Shown in pieces: positions 53,037 to 61,557 of a DNA stretch of 64,000 bases. Made by a program: the position numbers and the translations under genes. Position 1 is the first letter of the stretch. The number at the start of each line of letters is the position of its first letter. The notes below the pieces were generated by a model, which did not search any database, was not told the DNA's origin, and worked only from the letters and a program-made list of their open reading frames with translations. Origin of the DNA: Paenibacillus xylanexedens (lineage in GTDB: Bacteria; Bacillota; Bacilli; Paenibacillales; Paenibacillaceae). The DNA lies in NCBI RefSeq assembly GCF_007680605.1, contig NZ_VEIO01000001.1, positions 310,001 through 374,000 on the forward strand, given 5' to 3'.

Positions 53037-53096
53037 TTGACATGATACATTTTGTATCATAGAGTAAAGATATAAATACATATTGTATCTTAGAGT
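53037..53096 (+). promoter_or_regulatory. Lasso-operon promoter with tandem 19-bp repeats
   Basis: TTGACA (53037-53042), 17 bp, TAGAGT (53060-53065) is a candidate promoter. Two direct repeats overlap and follow it: ACATTTTGTATCATAGAGT (53047-53065) and ACATATTGTATCTTAGAGT (53078-53096), two mismatches, 31 bp apart (about three helical turns). The first is also part of the palindrome ATGATACA-TTT-TGTATCAT (53042-53060). This looks like a tandem binding site for a dedicated regulator. The rest of 52830-53188 holds the low-complexity stretch and the terminator, with a leader of about 90-120 nt. Confidence 0.6.
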
Positions 53097-53188
53097 GTCG
53101 AAATTCCCTGTCATTTCCAAGGTAATGATCATCCGGTCGATCCGATCCCACGGCATAATTTTATAAATTTACAGAGGAGAGGCTGCCA

Positions 53189-54457
53189 TTGATAGATACG
53201 CAAGGAAACGGACTTGTCTTTTTATTATGCATTCCCCGCAGTGGCAGTTCGTTATCTACCGTTATGCTGCAAAATCATAGTCGCATATTTGCCACGCAGG
53301 AGATGTGGTTTCTGATGAATCTCGTCGATTTGTCCAAAGCCGATTCTCGCGCTTACGGTGGAAGTTCCATCATCCGTCAATTTTATCAAGCGATGGTGTC
53401 CGAGGATATTTTCGAAAAGGCGTGCAGAAGCTTTGCTCTTGAAATATATAATGGATTTTTGGAAGGGAGCGGAGCAGACTTCATCGTTGATAAATCTCCG
53501 CGTTATTATTATATGCTTGAATGGCTGGATCGGTTGTTTCCGCAGTCCAGACGCATTCATCTTCAGCGTAACCCCCTTTCTGTAGCGGCATCCTTTAAAA
53601 AAGTAAATCGCCACACCGGCGAAGGTTTTGATCTGATCCAGAGTCTGAATCATTCAAAACTCAATATGAAAGCCGTAGACCTGACACTTGGTCTAACTCG
53701 ATTAAATGATTATTTTGCAGAGGCTCATCCTTTGGCCTACGAATTGAAATATGAGCAGCTTGTTATGAAACCTCAGGAAGAACTGGAGAAGTTATGTGCT
53801 TTTCTAGGCATAACTTATGAACAAGGAATGGAGCGGTATGGTCAGTTTGTTGATAGTACGAAATCTGACATGTTCTATAGTATGGGCGTTGGGGATCCCT
53901 TCCTATCTTCATATCAAGAAGCACATCAAGATTCTGTTAACAACTGGAAAAACATACTTGAGCGGCAAGAAGTTGAACTGTATTGCCGTGTACTCGGTGC
54001 GAATCTGTTCCACCGGATGGGGTACAGTGAACAGCTGCAAGAAGCTGAAGATTGGACAGGAGTCCAGTTTCAGGCAGAGCCGGATGCGGAGGTATTGGAG
54101 CGGCTCAAGCAACAGCTAGTACTGGCAACGGAGTGCCGTTGGCAACCAAATTACCGCATGGATGCACCGATGAATGGAGCCAAGGACCGGTCTCCGATCC
54201 ACAGCGGCAGTGAGGAAAAGGAAAAAGCCAAGATTGACCCGTCACTAGCCGCTATGGCCACGATCAGACAGTTGCAGGCAGCACTTCGCGCAGCGGATCA
54301 GCGCCTGGAACGTGGCTATACGGAGCGGGAACGATTGAAGAAACAGCTGCATGCTGCCCATAGCAAATTGCAACGAATCAAATCATGGATACCATTTGGT
54401 CATCGAATTAGCGCATGGGCATCCCAGCGCAAGATTGTTCGGGGAGGAAAGTCATGA
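53189..54457 (+). CDS. Sulfotransferase of the lasso-peptide operon
   Basis: 422 residues, TTG start after GAGGAGAGG. PAPS-dependent sulfotransferase fold: the 5'-phosphosulfate loop is CIPRSGSSLST (residues 14-24) and the 3'-phosphate motif is LQRNPLSVAASF (Arg127, Ser131). Residues 1 to about 270 form the catalytic domain. An acidic and then coiled-coil extension (about 345-400) ends in an amphipathic basic tail. It transfers sulfate from PAPS to a hydroxyl group. Its stop overlaps the start of the lasso cyclase, which ties it to the peptide as a tailoring enzyme. A tyrosine of the core peptide is the likely acceptor; this is inferred. Confidence 0.88.
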   Translation: MIDTQGNGLVFLLCIPRSGSSLSTVMLQNHSRIFATQEMWFLMNLVDLSKADSRAYGGSSIIRQFYQAMVSEDIFEKACRSFALEIYNGFLEGSGADFIVDKSPRYYYMLEWLDRLFPQSRRIHLQRNPLSVAASFKKVNRHTGEGFDLIQSLNHSKLNMKAVDLTLGLTRLNDYFAEAHPLAYELKYEQLVMKPQEELEKLCAFLGITYEQGMERYGQFVDSTKSDMFYSMGVGDPFLSSYQEAHQDSVNNWKNILERQEVELYCRVLGANLFHRMGYSEQLQEAEDWTGVQFQAEPDAEVLERLKQQLVLATECRWQPNYRMDAPMNGAKDRSPIHSGSEEKEKAKIDPSLAAMATIRQLQAALRAADQRLERGYTERERLKKQLHAAHSKLQRIKSWIPFGHRISAWASQRKIVRGGKS

Positions 54458-56385
54458 GCGCGATAGCCGGAATCGTACATACGGAAGGTCAGCAAGCGCT
54501 ATGGGAGGACAGCTGGCGGCTCTACGCAAGTCTTGGGCATATCCCGGCAGATACAACAGGGGTATGGAAAGGGGATGAAGCCTTTCTTAGTTGCCATGCT
54601 CAGTGGATTACGCTGGAGTCCGTAAACGAGAAATTGCCTTTGTATGATGAAGAAAGTCAAATGACCATCACTTCAGATGCCATTTTGGATAACCGTGAGC
54701 AACTGGCCGATCAGTTGCAGATTTCACGAGCAGAGCTGGCTGGAATGGCGGACAGCGAACTGATTCTCCGTGCATACCAGCGCTGGGGAGAAGATGTAGC
54801 TAGTCACCTTCTGGGGGACTTTGTATTTGCGATCTGGGATGAACGCCGCCGCATGTTGTTTGCTGCGAGGGATATTACGGGCATGCGGGCATTTTATTAC
54901 CGACATGACGGTTCACGATTTGCCTTCTGTACGTTAATGAAGCCATTGCTTGAGCTTGGAGGAGTGCAGAAGGCACTCGACGAAAACTGGCTATCCGAAT
55001 TTCTGGCCATTCCCGACATGCATGATTCAGCTGATATTCATTCCACGGTGTATCGCGGAATGAACCAGTTGCCCTCTGCGCACACGCTGACGTTTCGAAA
55101 CGGGAGGATCGAACTCAGGCAATATCATCGCTGGGATGATGTCGAACCGCTTCGACTCAAATCGGATGAAGACTATGTAGAAGCTTTTCGCGAGGTGTTT
55201 AGCCAAGCCGTAGGTTCACGCTTACGGACGCATAGACAGGTTGCGGCGGCGTTAAGTGGTGGACTGGATTCAGGAGCGGTTGCAGGATTTGCTTCCGGGA
55301 CACTCCGAAGTCAGGGAAAGCAGCTTCATGCTTACAGCTACGTGCCAGTTCCGGATTTTACGGATTACACGTCGAAAACGCTACTAGCAGACGAGCGGCC
55401 ATTTATTCGTTCCACCATTAATCACGTAGGCAATATCTCGGAAAACTATCTCGATTTTGAAGGACGCAGTCCGCTCAGTGAAGTAGATACGTGGCTGAAC
55501 ATGATGGAGATGCCTTACAAATACTTTGAAAATTCATTCTGGATCCGTGGCTTTTATGAAAAAGCGAGCGAGCAGGATGCCGGTATTTTGCTGACAGGCG
55601 CACGTGGTAATTTTACGATCTCATGGGGACCTGCACTTGATTATTATGCCAGTCTACTGAAAAGTGGCCGATATTTCCGCTGGTTCCGCGAGATGCAACA
55701 GTACAGCGAACGAACAGGGATGGCATTCTCACGCATCGCCCGAATCACAGGCCGTAAAGCGTTCCCGGACTGGTTCAAAGGAAATAACAAAGGGACAGCT
55801 CAGCCAGCAGGCGCACAACTGATTCATCCGGATTTGGCCCGAAGAACGGGCGTGCTGGATCGACTTAAATCCATCCTTGTACTCCAGGGCGGTGCACGGG
55901 CCGATGCACTTCAGGTGCGAGCCGACAAGTTTAATAATCTGGCAATCGCGAATAAAAATGGGGCCGTCGCCACCAAGTGTTCTCTCCGTTACCGGGCATG
56001 GGAACGTGATCCCACAAGTGATCCAAGAGTGATTCGATTTTGTCTCTCTGTACCGATCGAACAGTATGTAAGGCAGGGAACGGATCGTTCGCTCATTCGC
56101 CGGGCTACATCGCCGGAATTGCCGGACAAAGTAAGGCTTAATCAGCGTGTACGGGGCGTACAGCCTGCGGATTGGTTGCACCGTATTTTGCCTGACTGGC
56201 AGACGTTTACCTCGGAACTGCAAACCTTGTGTTCTGACAGTCAGGTTGCCGGCATATTAAACACGGATCGGATTAAATCAGCTCTGGCTAATTTTCCAAG
56301 TCCCAGGCCCGAACTCGCATCCCATCCAGATTTGCGTTTGATGATGCACAGTTTAATTGTATACCGATTTATTCAGAAGTTTTGA
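54454..56385 (+). CDS. Lasso peptide cyclase (asparagine-synthetase-like, protein C)
   Basis: 643 residues from the ATG at 54454, which overlaps the sulfotransferase stop by 4 bp. The N-terminal class II amidotransferase-like domain begins MSAIAGIV with Ser at position 2, so the glutaminase cysteine is absent. The synthetase domain has the PPi loop ALSGGLDSG (Ser268-Asp272). Lasso cyclases activate the Asp or Glu side chain of the core with ATP and close the macrolactam with the core N-terminus. It is followed after 41 bp by the precursor gene. Confidence 0.93.
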   Translation: MSAIAGIVHTEGQQALWEDSWRLYASLGHIPADTTGVWKGDEAFLSCHAQWITLESVNEKLPLYDEESQMTITSDAILDNREQLADQLQISRAELAGMADSELILRAYQRWGEDVASHLLGDFVFAIWDERRRMLFAARDITGMRAFYYRHDGSRFAFCTLMKPLLELGGVQKALDENWLSEFLAIPDMHDSADIHSTVYRGMNQLPSAHTLTFRNGRIELRQYHRWDDVEPLRLKSDEDYVEAFREVFSQAVGSRLRTHRQVAAALSGGLDSGAVAGFASGTLRSQGKQLHAYSYVPVPDFTDYTSKTLLADERPFIRSTINHVGNISENYLDFEGRSPLSEVDTWLNMMEMPYKYFENSFWIRGFYEKASEQDAGILLTGARGNFTISWGPALDYYASLLKSGRYFRWFREMQQYSERTGMAFSRIARITGRKAFPDWFKGNNKGTAQPAGAQLIHPDLARRTGVLDRLKSILVLQGGARADALQVRADKFNNLAIANKNGAVATKCSLRYRAWERDPTSDPRVIRFCLSVPIEQYVRQGTDRSLIRRATSPELPDKVRLNQRVRGVQPADWLHRILPDWQTFTSELQTLCSDSQVAGILNTDRIKSALANFPSPRPELASHPDLRLMMHSLIVYRFIQKF

Positions 56386-56426
56386 TCCGAGGCCAAGGTA
56401 TACGCTCTTGAAAGGAGGTGAAAACG

Positions 56427-56564
56427 ATGCAAAACGAAAAAAAGGAATGGCAAGCACCTGTTCTTGAAGTGTTGGATGTGAATGAAACGATGGCAGGGGT
56501 AGGATACAGACAAATCGACTGGATTACTGTCCACGACGCCGACATGTACGATCCAACGTCCTAA
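56427..56564 (+). CDS. Paeninodin-type lasso peptide precursor
   Basis: 45 residues, ATG 6 bp after a perfect AAAGGAGGTG site. The leader (1-22) has the recognition pattern EWQAPVLEVLD and ends NETM, placing the conserved Thr at -2. The core then has 23 residues: ring AGVGYRQID (Ala1 to Asp9 isopeptide) and tail WITVHDADMYDPTS. Core length, Ala1, Asp9 ring and C-terminal Ser are as in paeninodin, whose Ser is phosphorylated. Tyr19 lies between acidic residues (DADMYDP). If the core began at Gly2, the ring would have eight residues. Confidence 0.93.
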   Translation: MQNEKKEWQAPVLEVLDVNETMAGVGYRQIDWITVHDADMYDPTS

Positions 56565-56597
56565 TTTTGTAGTTTCCCCAGCTAGTTCATACTTAAA

Positions 56598-56637
56598 GGG
56601 CGGAAATGCAACCCATCCAGCTTTTTCGCCTCCGCCC
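56598..56637 (+). repeat. Stem-loop between precursor and kinase genes
   Basis: GGGCGG (56598-56603) and CCGCCC (56632-56637) with a 28-nt loop, no T run. Probably limits read-through or protects the precursor message so that precursor exceeds the enzymes. Confidence 0.65.
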
Positions 56638-56702
56638 TAATATTGAGCTTGTGAATATCAGGGCTTTTTTCATATCTATAAATGAAGGAGGCGCCCTTAC
56701 TG

Positions 56703-57647
56703 ATGCCTTTGTACTATGAAGCTTATGGTTTACGCTGGTTGAGTCAGATTCCGATGCCCGAGTTGCAGCGGGCAACTCTGACTGCTGAAACGCAGCAGGA
56801 TGTAGCTGATGTACAGATCGAGTCATTTGATCTGGCAGGGTTATGGCAGAAATGGGATGTTGGCAGCGACAATTTTGTGGCGCGAGACGGTTGTCTTTTT
56901 TTCAGAATCGAAGATACGGGTCTGTTTTTAATGGATCATGGCAAAAGAATCGTTGTCTCTCAAGTATCTGGTGCCGATCCGAAAAAAGTCAGGCTGTTTA
57001 TCCTCGGGACATGCATGTCCGTGATTATGATGCAGCGTGGTATTCTTCCTCTGCACGGAAGCGCAGTTGTGATTGATGGTTGGGCCTACGCGTTCGTTGG
57101 GCATTCCGGCGCAGGAAAGTCTACGTTGTCCGCGGCACTGGCCTCGCGCGGATATCCTCTTCTCACCGATGATGTGGTTGCCTTGACCTGGGATGCTGGA
57201 GGCAGAGCAATCGTATCCCCCGGATATCCCCAGCAGAAATTATGGCAGCCTAGCCTGGAAGGCTTCGGAATGAAGCAGCAGGATTATGCAACGGTGCATG
57301 CTGAAATTACGAAATACGCCATACCGGTTCAGCACTACTTTCACGAGAGGGCTGTTCCACTTGGGGGAATCTACGAACTTGTACCTGAGCCGGACCAGGA
57401 ATCCGGTTCTGTGCATTTGCAGGAGGTAAGTGGTCTGGAACGTCTGCACTTGCTCTGCTCTCATACCTTTCGCGGTGGACTGGTGAATCGCCAAGGACTC
57501 GCCCAATGGTTGTTTGAAACAGCTTCAAGACTTTCAGCCAGTGTGGAGATTAACAGAATTAGCAGAACGGGGCACCATTTTACAGCATTTGAAATGGTGG
57601 ATCGGATCCTTAATCATATACGTAAAGGAGTGCATACAGAAATATGA
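56703..57647 (+). CDS. Lasso peptide kinase (HPr-kinase-like, PadeK/ThcoK type)
   Basis: 314 residues; ATG 56703 with AAGGAGG 11 bp upstream. The HPr kinase/phosphorylase-like fold has the P-loop GHSGAGKST (Gly133-Ser140), LTDDVVALTWD, and ILPLHGSAVVIDG before it. Homologues in paeninodin and pseudomycoidin clusters phosphorylate the hydroxyl of the C-terminal serine of the precursor. The precursor here ends in Ser, which fits. The stop overlaps the start of the next gene. Confidence 0.9.
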   Translation: MPLYYEAYGLRWLSQIPMPELQRATLTAETQQDVADVQIESFDLAGLWQKWDVGSDNFVARDGCLFFRIEDTGLFLMDHGKRIVVSQVSGADPKKVRLFILGTCMSVIMMQRGILPLHGSAVVIDGWAYAFVGHSGAGKSTLSAALASRGYPLLTDDVVALTWDAGGRAIVSPGYPQQKLWQPSLEGFGMKQQDYATVHAEITKYAIPVQHYFHERAVPLGGIYELVPEPDQESGSVHLQEVSGLERLHLLCSHTFRGGLVNRQGLAQWLFETASRLSASVEINRISRTGHHFTAFEMVDRILNHIRKGVHTEI

Positions 57648-57943
57648 CAGCAATTACACCTATCGATGCGAATGACGTCGTAATCCGGAAGGAAGGCAAC
57701 CTGGTCAGTGATATGGGTGGCGAAAAGGTGATGATGAGCATCCATTCCGGGAAATATTACAATCTGGGAAGTACAGGCGGGCGAATCTGGGAACTGATTG
57801 CAGAAGAGAGAACGCTGAATGAATTGATTGAGACGCTTGCTACAGAATATGACATTCAGGCAGAACAATGCCGTGATCAGGTTGTGGCTTTTTTGGAACA
57901 CCTCTCACGTGAAGGTTTAATCAACATTTCGCGCGGAGTGTAA
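57644..57943 (+). CDS. Lasso peptide B1 protein (PqqD-like RRE)
   Basis: 99 residues, ATG overlapping the kinase stop. PqqD fold: SDMGGEKVMMSIHSGKYYNLGSTGGRIWELIAEERTLNELIETLATEYD. The B1 protein is the leader-binding RiPP recognition element that delivers the precursor to the B2 peptidase. It is separate from B2, as in Firmicute and actinobacterial clusters. Confidence 0.94.
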   Translation: MTAITPIDANDVVIRKEGNLVSDMGGEKVMMSIHSGKYYNLGSTGGRIWELIAEERTLNELIETLATEYDIQAEQCRDQVVAFLEHLSREGLINISRGV

Positions 57944-57947
57944 AAAT

Positions 57948-58430
57948 ATGTTTCGTAAAATGAAGTCCTATTTCTCGCTTCCAGGTACGATAAGGCGTTT
58001 GGTATGGGAAGCTTATATCCTGCTAGGATGGGCGAGAGTGCAAAAGGCAAGGCCGTTTGCCAAAATTGCTCCGAGGCTGGGTACGCCTATGGTCGAAACA
58101 CCTGTCACTGGATTGAATCGGACTCAAGTGGCGGAAATAAGAAACATATCGAAAGCCGTTATGATTGCTAGCAAATATACGTTTTGGGAAAGCCAATGTC
58201 TTGTTATGGCGATAGCTGCAATGAAAATGCTGGAACGGCGTAATATCGCAAGTACATTATATATGGGGACTGCAAGGAATAAGCAAGGACAACTGATGGC
58301 ACACGCCTGGCTGCGAAGTGGAAAACTGATCGTAACTGGAGCAGACACGATGGATCAATATACGGTCGTCGGCGTGTTTGGCAAACGATGTCCTGAGAAG
58401 GGATCTGGAGAGATTGTCTATGACGCATGA
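57948..58430 (+). CDS. Lasso peptide B2 leader peptidase (transglutaminase-like)
   Basis: 160 residues. Catalytic triad of the Transglut_core3 type: Cys84 (WESQCLVMAIAA), His119 (MAHAWLR), Asp133 (VTGADTMDQY). It cleaves the leader from the core before cyclisation. It begins 4 bp after B1, and its last 11 bases overlap the next gene. Confidence 0.94.
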   Translation: MFRKMKSYFSLPGTIRRLVWEAYILLGWARVQKARPFAKIAPRLGTPMVETPVTGLNRTQVAEIRNISKAVMIASKYTFWESQCLVMAIAAMKMLERRNIASTLYMGTARNKQGQLMAHAWLRSGKLIVTGADTMDQYTVVGVFGKRCPEKGSGEIVYDA

Positions 58431-59616
58431 AACTGAACTGTATTCCACAGGGTTTCCGAAGGAGCTCAAGCTAATCTTGAGCCTGCTTAGAGATGATCTG
58501 GCAGATCTGACTTCCGAGGAGATCAAGGGCCGACTGCACGAGATGGATTGGCCACTTTTTTTACAGCTTGTGGTCCATCATCGTCTGTATTCTGTTATTT
58601 ATGTAAAATTAAAAATGCTGGATTTGCGGTTTATTCCCGAAGCCGTTTTAGGGAGTTTGAAACAGCAGTATACGATTAATACCTTCCGTATGTTACATTT
58701 AACTGCCGAGATGGAGCAAGTGTGTGGAGCCTTTCGGGAGCGTGGCATTCGCACGATTACACTGAAAGGGCCTGCTCTGGCTCATGATCTGTACGGTGAT
58801 GTGTCCATGCGGACTTCGAAAGATCTGGATATTTTAATTCCAGTTCAGAATGTGGAGGAAGCTGGGCGTATTCTTGACGACCTTGGATACCAGTGCAAAG
58901 AAGGAGAAAGGGCGCTTACTGTTCGTAGCTGGAAGTGGCGGGAACATCATATCTGTTATATTCATCCGGTCAAGCGTACTCAAGTGGAGATCCATTGGCG
59001 GCTTAACCCTGATTCTGGCCGGGAAACGGAGTTTGAACTGTTGTGGAAACGAAGCCGATTCAGTTCGTACACCCAGACACCTGTACGTATGCTTGAAAGA
59101 GAGGATTTATGGGTTTATTTAGTGACGCATGGTGCGAGACACGGCTGGTTCAGACTGCGGTGGTTACTGGATATCGATCAGATGATTCGTACGATGCCGC
59201 TCGATATGAAAAAGGTAGAACGTCGTTTGAAAGCAGAAGGACGTCTATCCATCGGTTCCCAAACATTACACCTCGTTTCGGATCTGTTGCATACCCCGCT
59301 GGGCGATCCGTATTTATCGATTATGGCTACGCGTGAGCGCACGGGAAAACGACTGGCGAGAGAAGGCGCGCTGTTTATGAACGAAATGTTAGACAGTCCA
59401 GAAGAGCTACACAACTATTCATCTTATTTATTCTCTCTTCGCAGTACGAGGCAAAAATGGTTTTTCTTTATTGAGCGGTTATATCCAAGTACTTGGGACG
59501 TGCATCAATTTCCGCTACCACGTTCTTTGTTTTTTCTGTATTTTCCGTTACGTCCATTTCTCTGGTTCTGGCGGCGCTTCAAAAAAAGCACGATGGCAGA
59601 GAGGGGAAAGGTATGA
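58420..59616 (+). CDS. Nucleotidyltransferase-fold lasso tailoring enzyme (PsmN-like)
   Basis: 398 residues from ATG 58420 (GGAGAG 7 bp upstream; a TTG at 58378 is the other in-frame start). NTP_transf_5 signature: HDLYGDVSMRTSKDLDILIP with metal-binding Asp135 and Asp137, followed by RTQVEIHWRL. In the pseudomycoidin cluster a homologous enzyme adds hexose to the phosphorylated C-terminus of the lasso peptide. The same reaction is plausible here, downstream of the kinase. The stop overlaps the exporter start. Confidence 0.86.
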   Translation: MTHETELYSTGFPKELKLILSLLRDDLADLTSEEIKGRLHEMDWPLFLQLVVHHRLYSVIYVKLKMLDLRFIPEAVLGSLKQQYTINTFRMLHLTAEMEQVCGAFRERGIRTITLKGPALAHDLYGDVSMRTSKDLDILIPVQNVEEAGRILDDLGYQCKEGERALTVRSWKWREHHICYIHPVKRTQVEIHWRLNPDSGRETEFELLWKRSRFSSYTQTPVRMLEREDLWVYLVTHGARHGWFRLRWLLDIDQMIRTMPLDMKKVERRLKAEGRLSIGSQTLHLVSDLLHTPLGDPYLSIMATRERTGKRLAREGALFMNEMLDSPEELHNYSSYLFSLRSTRQKWFFFIERLYPSTWDVHQFPLPRSLFFLYFPLRPFLWFWRRFKKSTMAERGKV

Positions 59617-61433
59617 TCTCCGAGTTAAATTATTTCATGCGAAAACTGCATCATATTTCCGGGCCTATTTTATATTGGAATCTGTTAGCTATGATCTTGA
59701 TCGGTTTAATGGAAGGAATTGGCATATATATGCTTGTTCCTATGTTAAGTTTAATTGGTGTTTTTGAAATGGGCTCTTCTGGTATACATATCCCCTGGTT
59801 AACGGAGCTACTCCACCAATTCTCGGAAAATGGTCAATTGCTAATTGTTCTACTGGCTTTTGTATTTATCCTCTCGGGACAGGCTTGGATGCAGCGTCTT
59901 CAGACGATTCGCAATACCCGTATTCAGCAGCAATTCATACGAACGCTGCGCCTGGAAACCTACAGTGCACTACTTCGGGCCCAGTGGTCTTTTTTTCTCC
60001 AAAAACGAAAATCCGATTTCAACCATATATTAACTACAGAACTTGCCAGAGTAAGTCAGGGAACAAGTCTGATTCTGCAGATGGCAGCCTCGCTGATTTT
60101 TACAGCGATTCAGATCGGGCTGGCCTTCTGGTTATCAGCAAAGCTCACATCGCTTGTACTTGCCAGTGGTTTGTTGTTATTTGTATTACTAAGAAAGTTT
60201 GTTAGGCGTGCCAAACAGATTGGAGATCAGACTTCCGAATTCTCGCAGAGCTACTATTACGGGATAACGGAGCATTTCAACGGGATTAAGGACATTAAGA
60301 GCAATATGCTGGAAAGTTCCCATATCCGCTGGTTTGATCGCATATGCAGACAAATTGAGCGTAATGTGGTGCAGTTTAGTCAGCTAAACACAGGCACACA
60401 GCTCATTCATCGGGTGTCAGCAGCGATAATCATTGCGGCGTTTATTTACCTTTCTTTACAGGTGATGTCGGTGCCTCCAGCCAATCTGTTATTGATTATT
60501 TTGATTTTTTCGCGATTATGGCCAAGGTTTACTGCGATTCAGTCTAATCTGGAGTACATCAGTTCAATGTTGCCGGCATTTCGGATCGTGAGAGAGTTGA
60601 AGGATCAAACGGAGAAAAACCGTGAGATCCGTGATTCAAAGATAGAGAAAGGTACATCTGCTTCCCGGCCTATTGTTCCAATCGAACTGGTGGACGGTAT
60701 CATGTGTGAGGATGTGAACTACCGTTATGAGGGAAGTGACACGTATGCATTAAAGAACGTGCAAGCATCTATTCCGGCTCAAGGCATGACTGCTATTGTT
60801 GGGAAATCGGGTGCAGGGAAAAGCACATTGATTGATCTGATTATGGGTCTGGTGAAGCCTGAGAGTGGTCGTATCCTGATTGACGGAAAACCTTTGACTG
60901 AGGAACAGTTATTGAACTGGAGAAGTTCAATCGGGTATGTGTCCCAAGATCCTTTTTTGTTTCATACCAGCATTCGTGAGAACTTACGTCTGGTTGATCC
61001 GGATGCAAGTGAAGAACAGATGTGGCGGGCACTACGATTTTCTTCCTCGGCTTCGTTCGTTCGCAAGCTTCCCCAAGGCTTGGACACGATTATAGGGGAT
61101 CGCGGCATCCGCCTGTCGGGTGGAGAACGTCAGCGTCTTGTGCTGGCACGGACCATGCTTCGTAATCCCTCGGTATTGGTATTGGATGAAGCAACGAGTG
61201 CACTGGACAGTGAAAACGAACAGCAGATCCATGAAGCGCTTGAACGATTAAAGGGACACGTCACCATTATCGTCATTGCACATCGACTCTCCACGATCCG
61301 AACCGCTGACCGTGTCATTGTTTTGGAAGAAGGGCGGGTCATTCAAGAAGGCGGATATCAGCAATTATCTATGGATTCGTCAGGCACTTTCAGCAAACTG
61401 CTTCATATGCAAGCTGGTGCTGCTGGACAGTAA
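59613..61433 (+). CDS. Lasso peptide ABC exporter (protein D)
   Basis: 606 residues from ATG 59613 (ATGA overlap). A six-helix transmembrane domain (about 20-320) and a C-terminal ATPase with Walker A VGKSGAGKST, signature LSGGERQR, Walker B VLVLDEATSALD and H-loop IAHRLST. It exports the finished peptide and probably gives self-protection. There is no N-terminal C39 peptidase, as expected because B2 removes the leader. Last gene of the operon. Confidence 0.94.
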   Translation: MISELNYFMRKLHHISGPILYWNLLAMILIGLMEGIGIYMLVPMLSLIGVFEMGSSGIHIPWLTELLHQFSENGQLLIVLLAFVFILSGQAWMQRLQTIRNTRIQQQFIRTLRLETYSALLRAQWSFFLQKRKSDFNHILTTELARVSQGTSLILQMAASLIFTAIQIGLAFWLSAKLTSLVLASGLLLFVLLRKFVRRAKQIGDQTSEFSQSYYYGITEHFNGIKDIKSNMLESSHIRWFDRICRQIERNVVQFSQLNTGTQLIHRVSAAIIIAAFIYLSLQVMSVPPANLLLIILIFSRLWPRFTAIQSNLEYISSMLPAFRIVRELKDQTEKNREIRDSKIEKGTSASRPIVPIELVDGIMCEDVNYRYEGSDTYALKNVQASIPAQGMTAIVGKSGAGKSTLIDLIMGLVKPESGRILIDGKPLTEEQLLNWRSSIGYVSQDPFLFHTSIRENLRLVDPDASEEQMWRALRFSSSASFVRKLPQGLDTIIGDRGIRLSGGERQRLVLARTMLRNPSVLVLDEATSALDSENEQQIHEALERLKGHVTIIVIAHRLSTIRTADRVIVLEEGRVIQEGGYQQLSMDSSGTFSKLLHMQAGAAGQ

Positions 61434-61501
61434 ACCATAAATTGTATTCTTATTAACGAATTACAGAGAAGTGAGCGTTGCTAAATAGAAATAGAATGAA
61501 A

Positions 61502-61532
61502 AGAAGGCGTGCCGCCAAGGGACGCCTTTCAT
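61502..61532. terminator. Shared terminator between the lasso operon and cysC
   Basis: Arms AAGGCGT (61504-61510) and ACGCCTT (61522-61528) with inner CC/GG, between convergent genes; T- and A-rich on both sides. Confidence 0.8.
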
Positions 61533-61557
61533 TTCTTTATTATTTACTTGAATTGAA

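Noticed and set aside
54454-56385. Ordinary asparagine synthetase
   Set aside because: The glutaminase cysteine is replaced by Ser at position 2, and the gene sits in a lasso cluster directly before a precursor gene.
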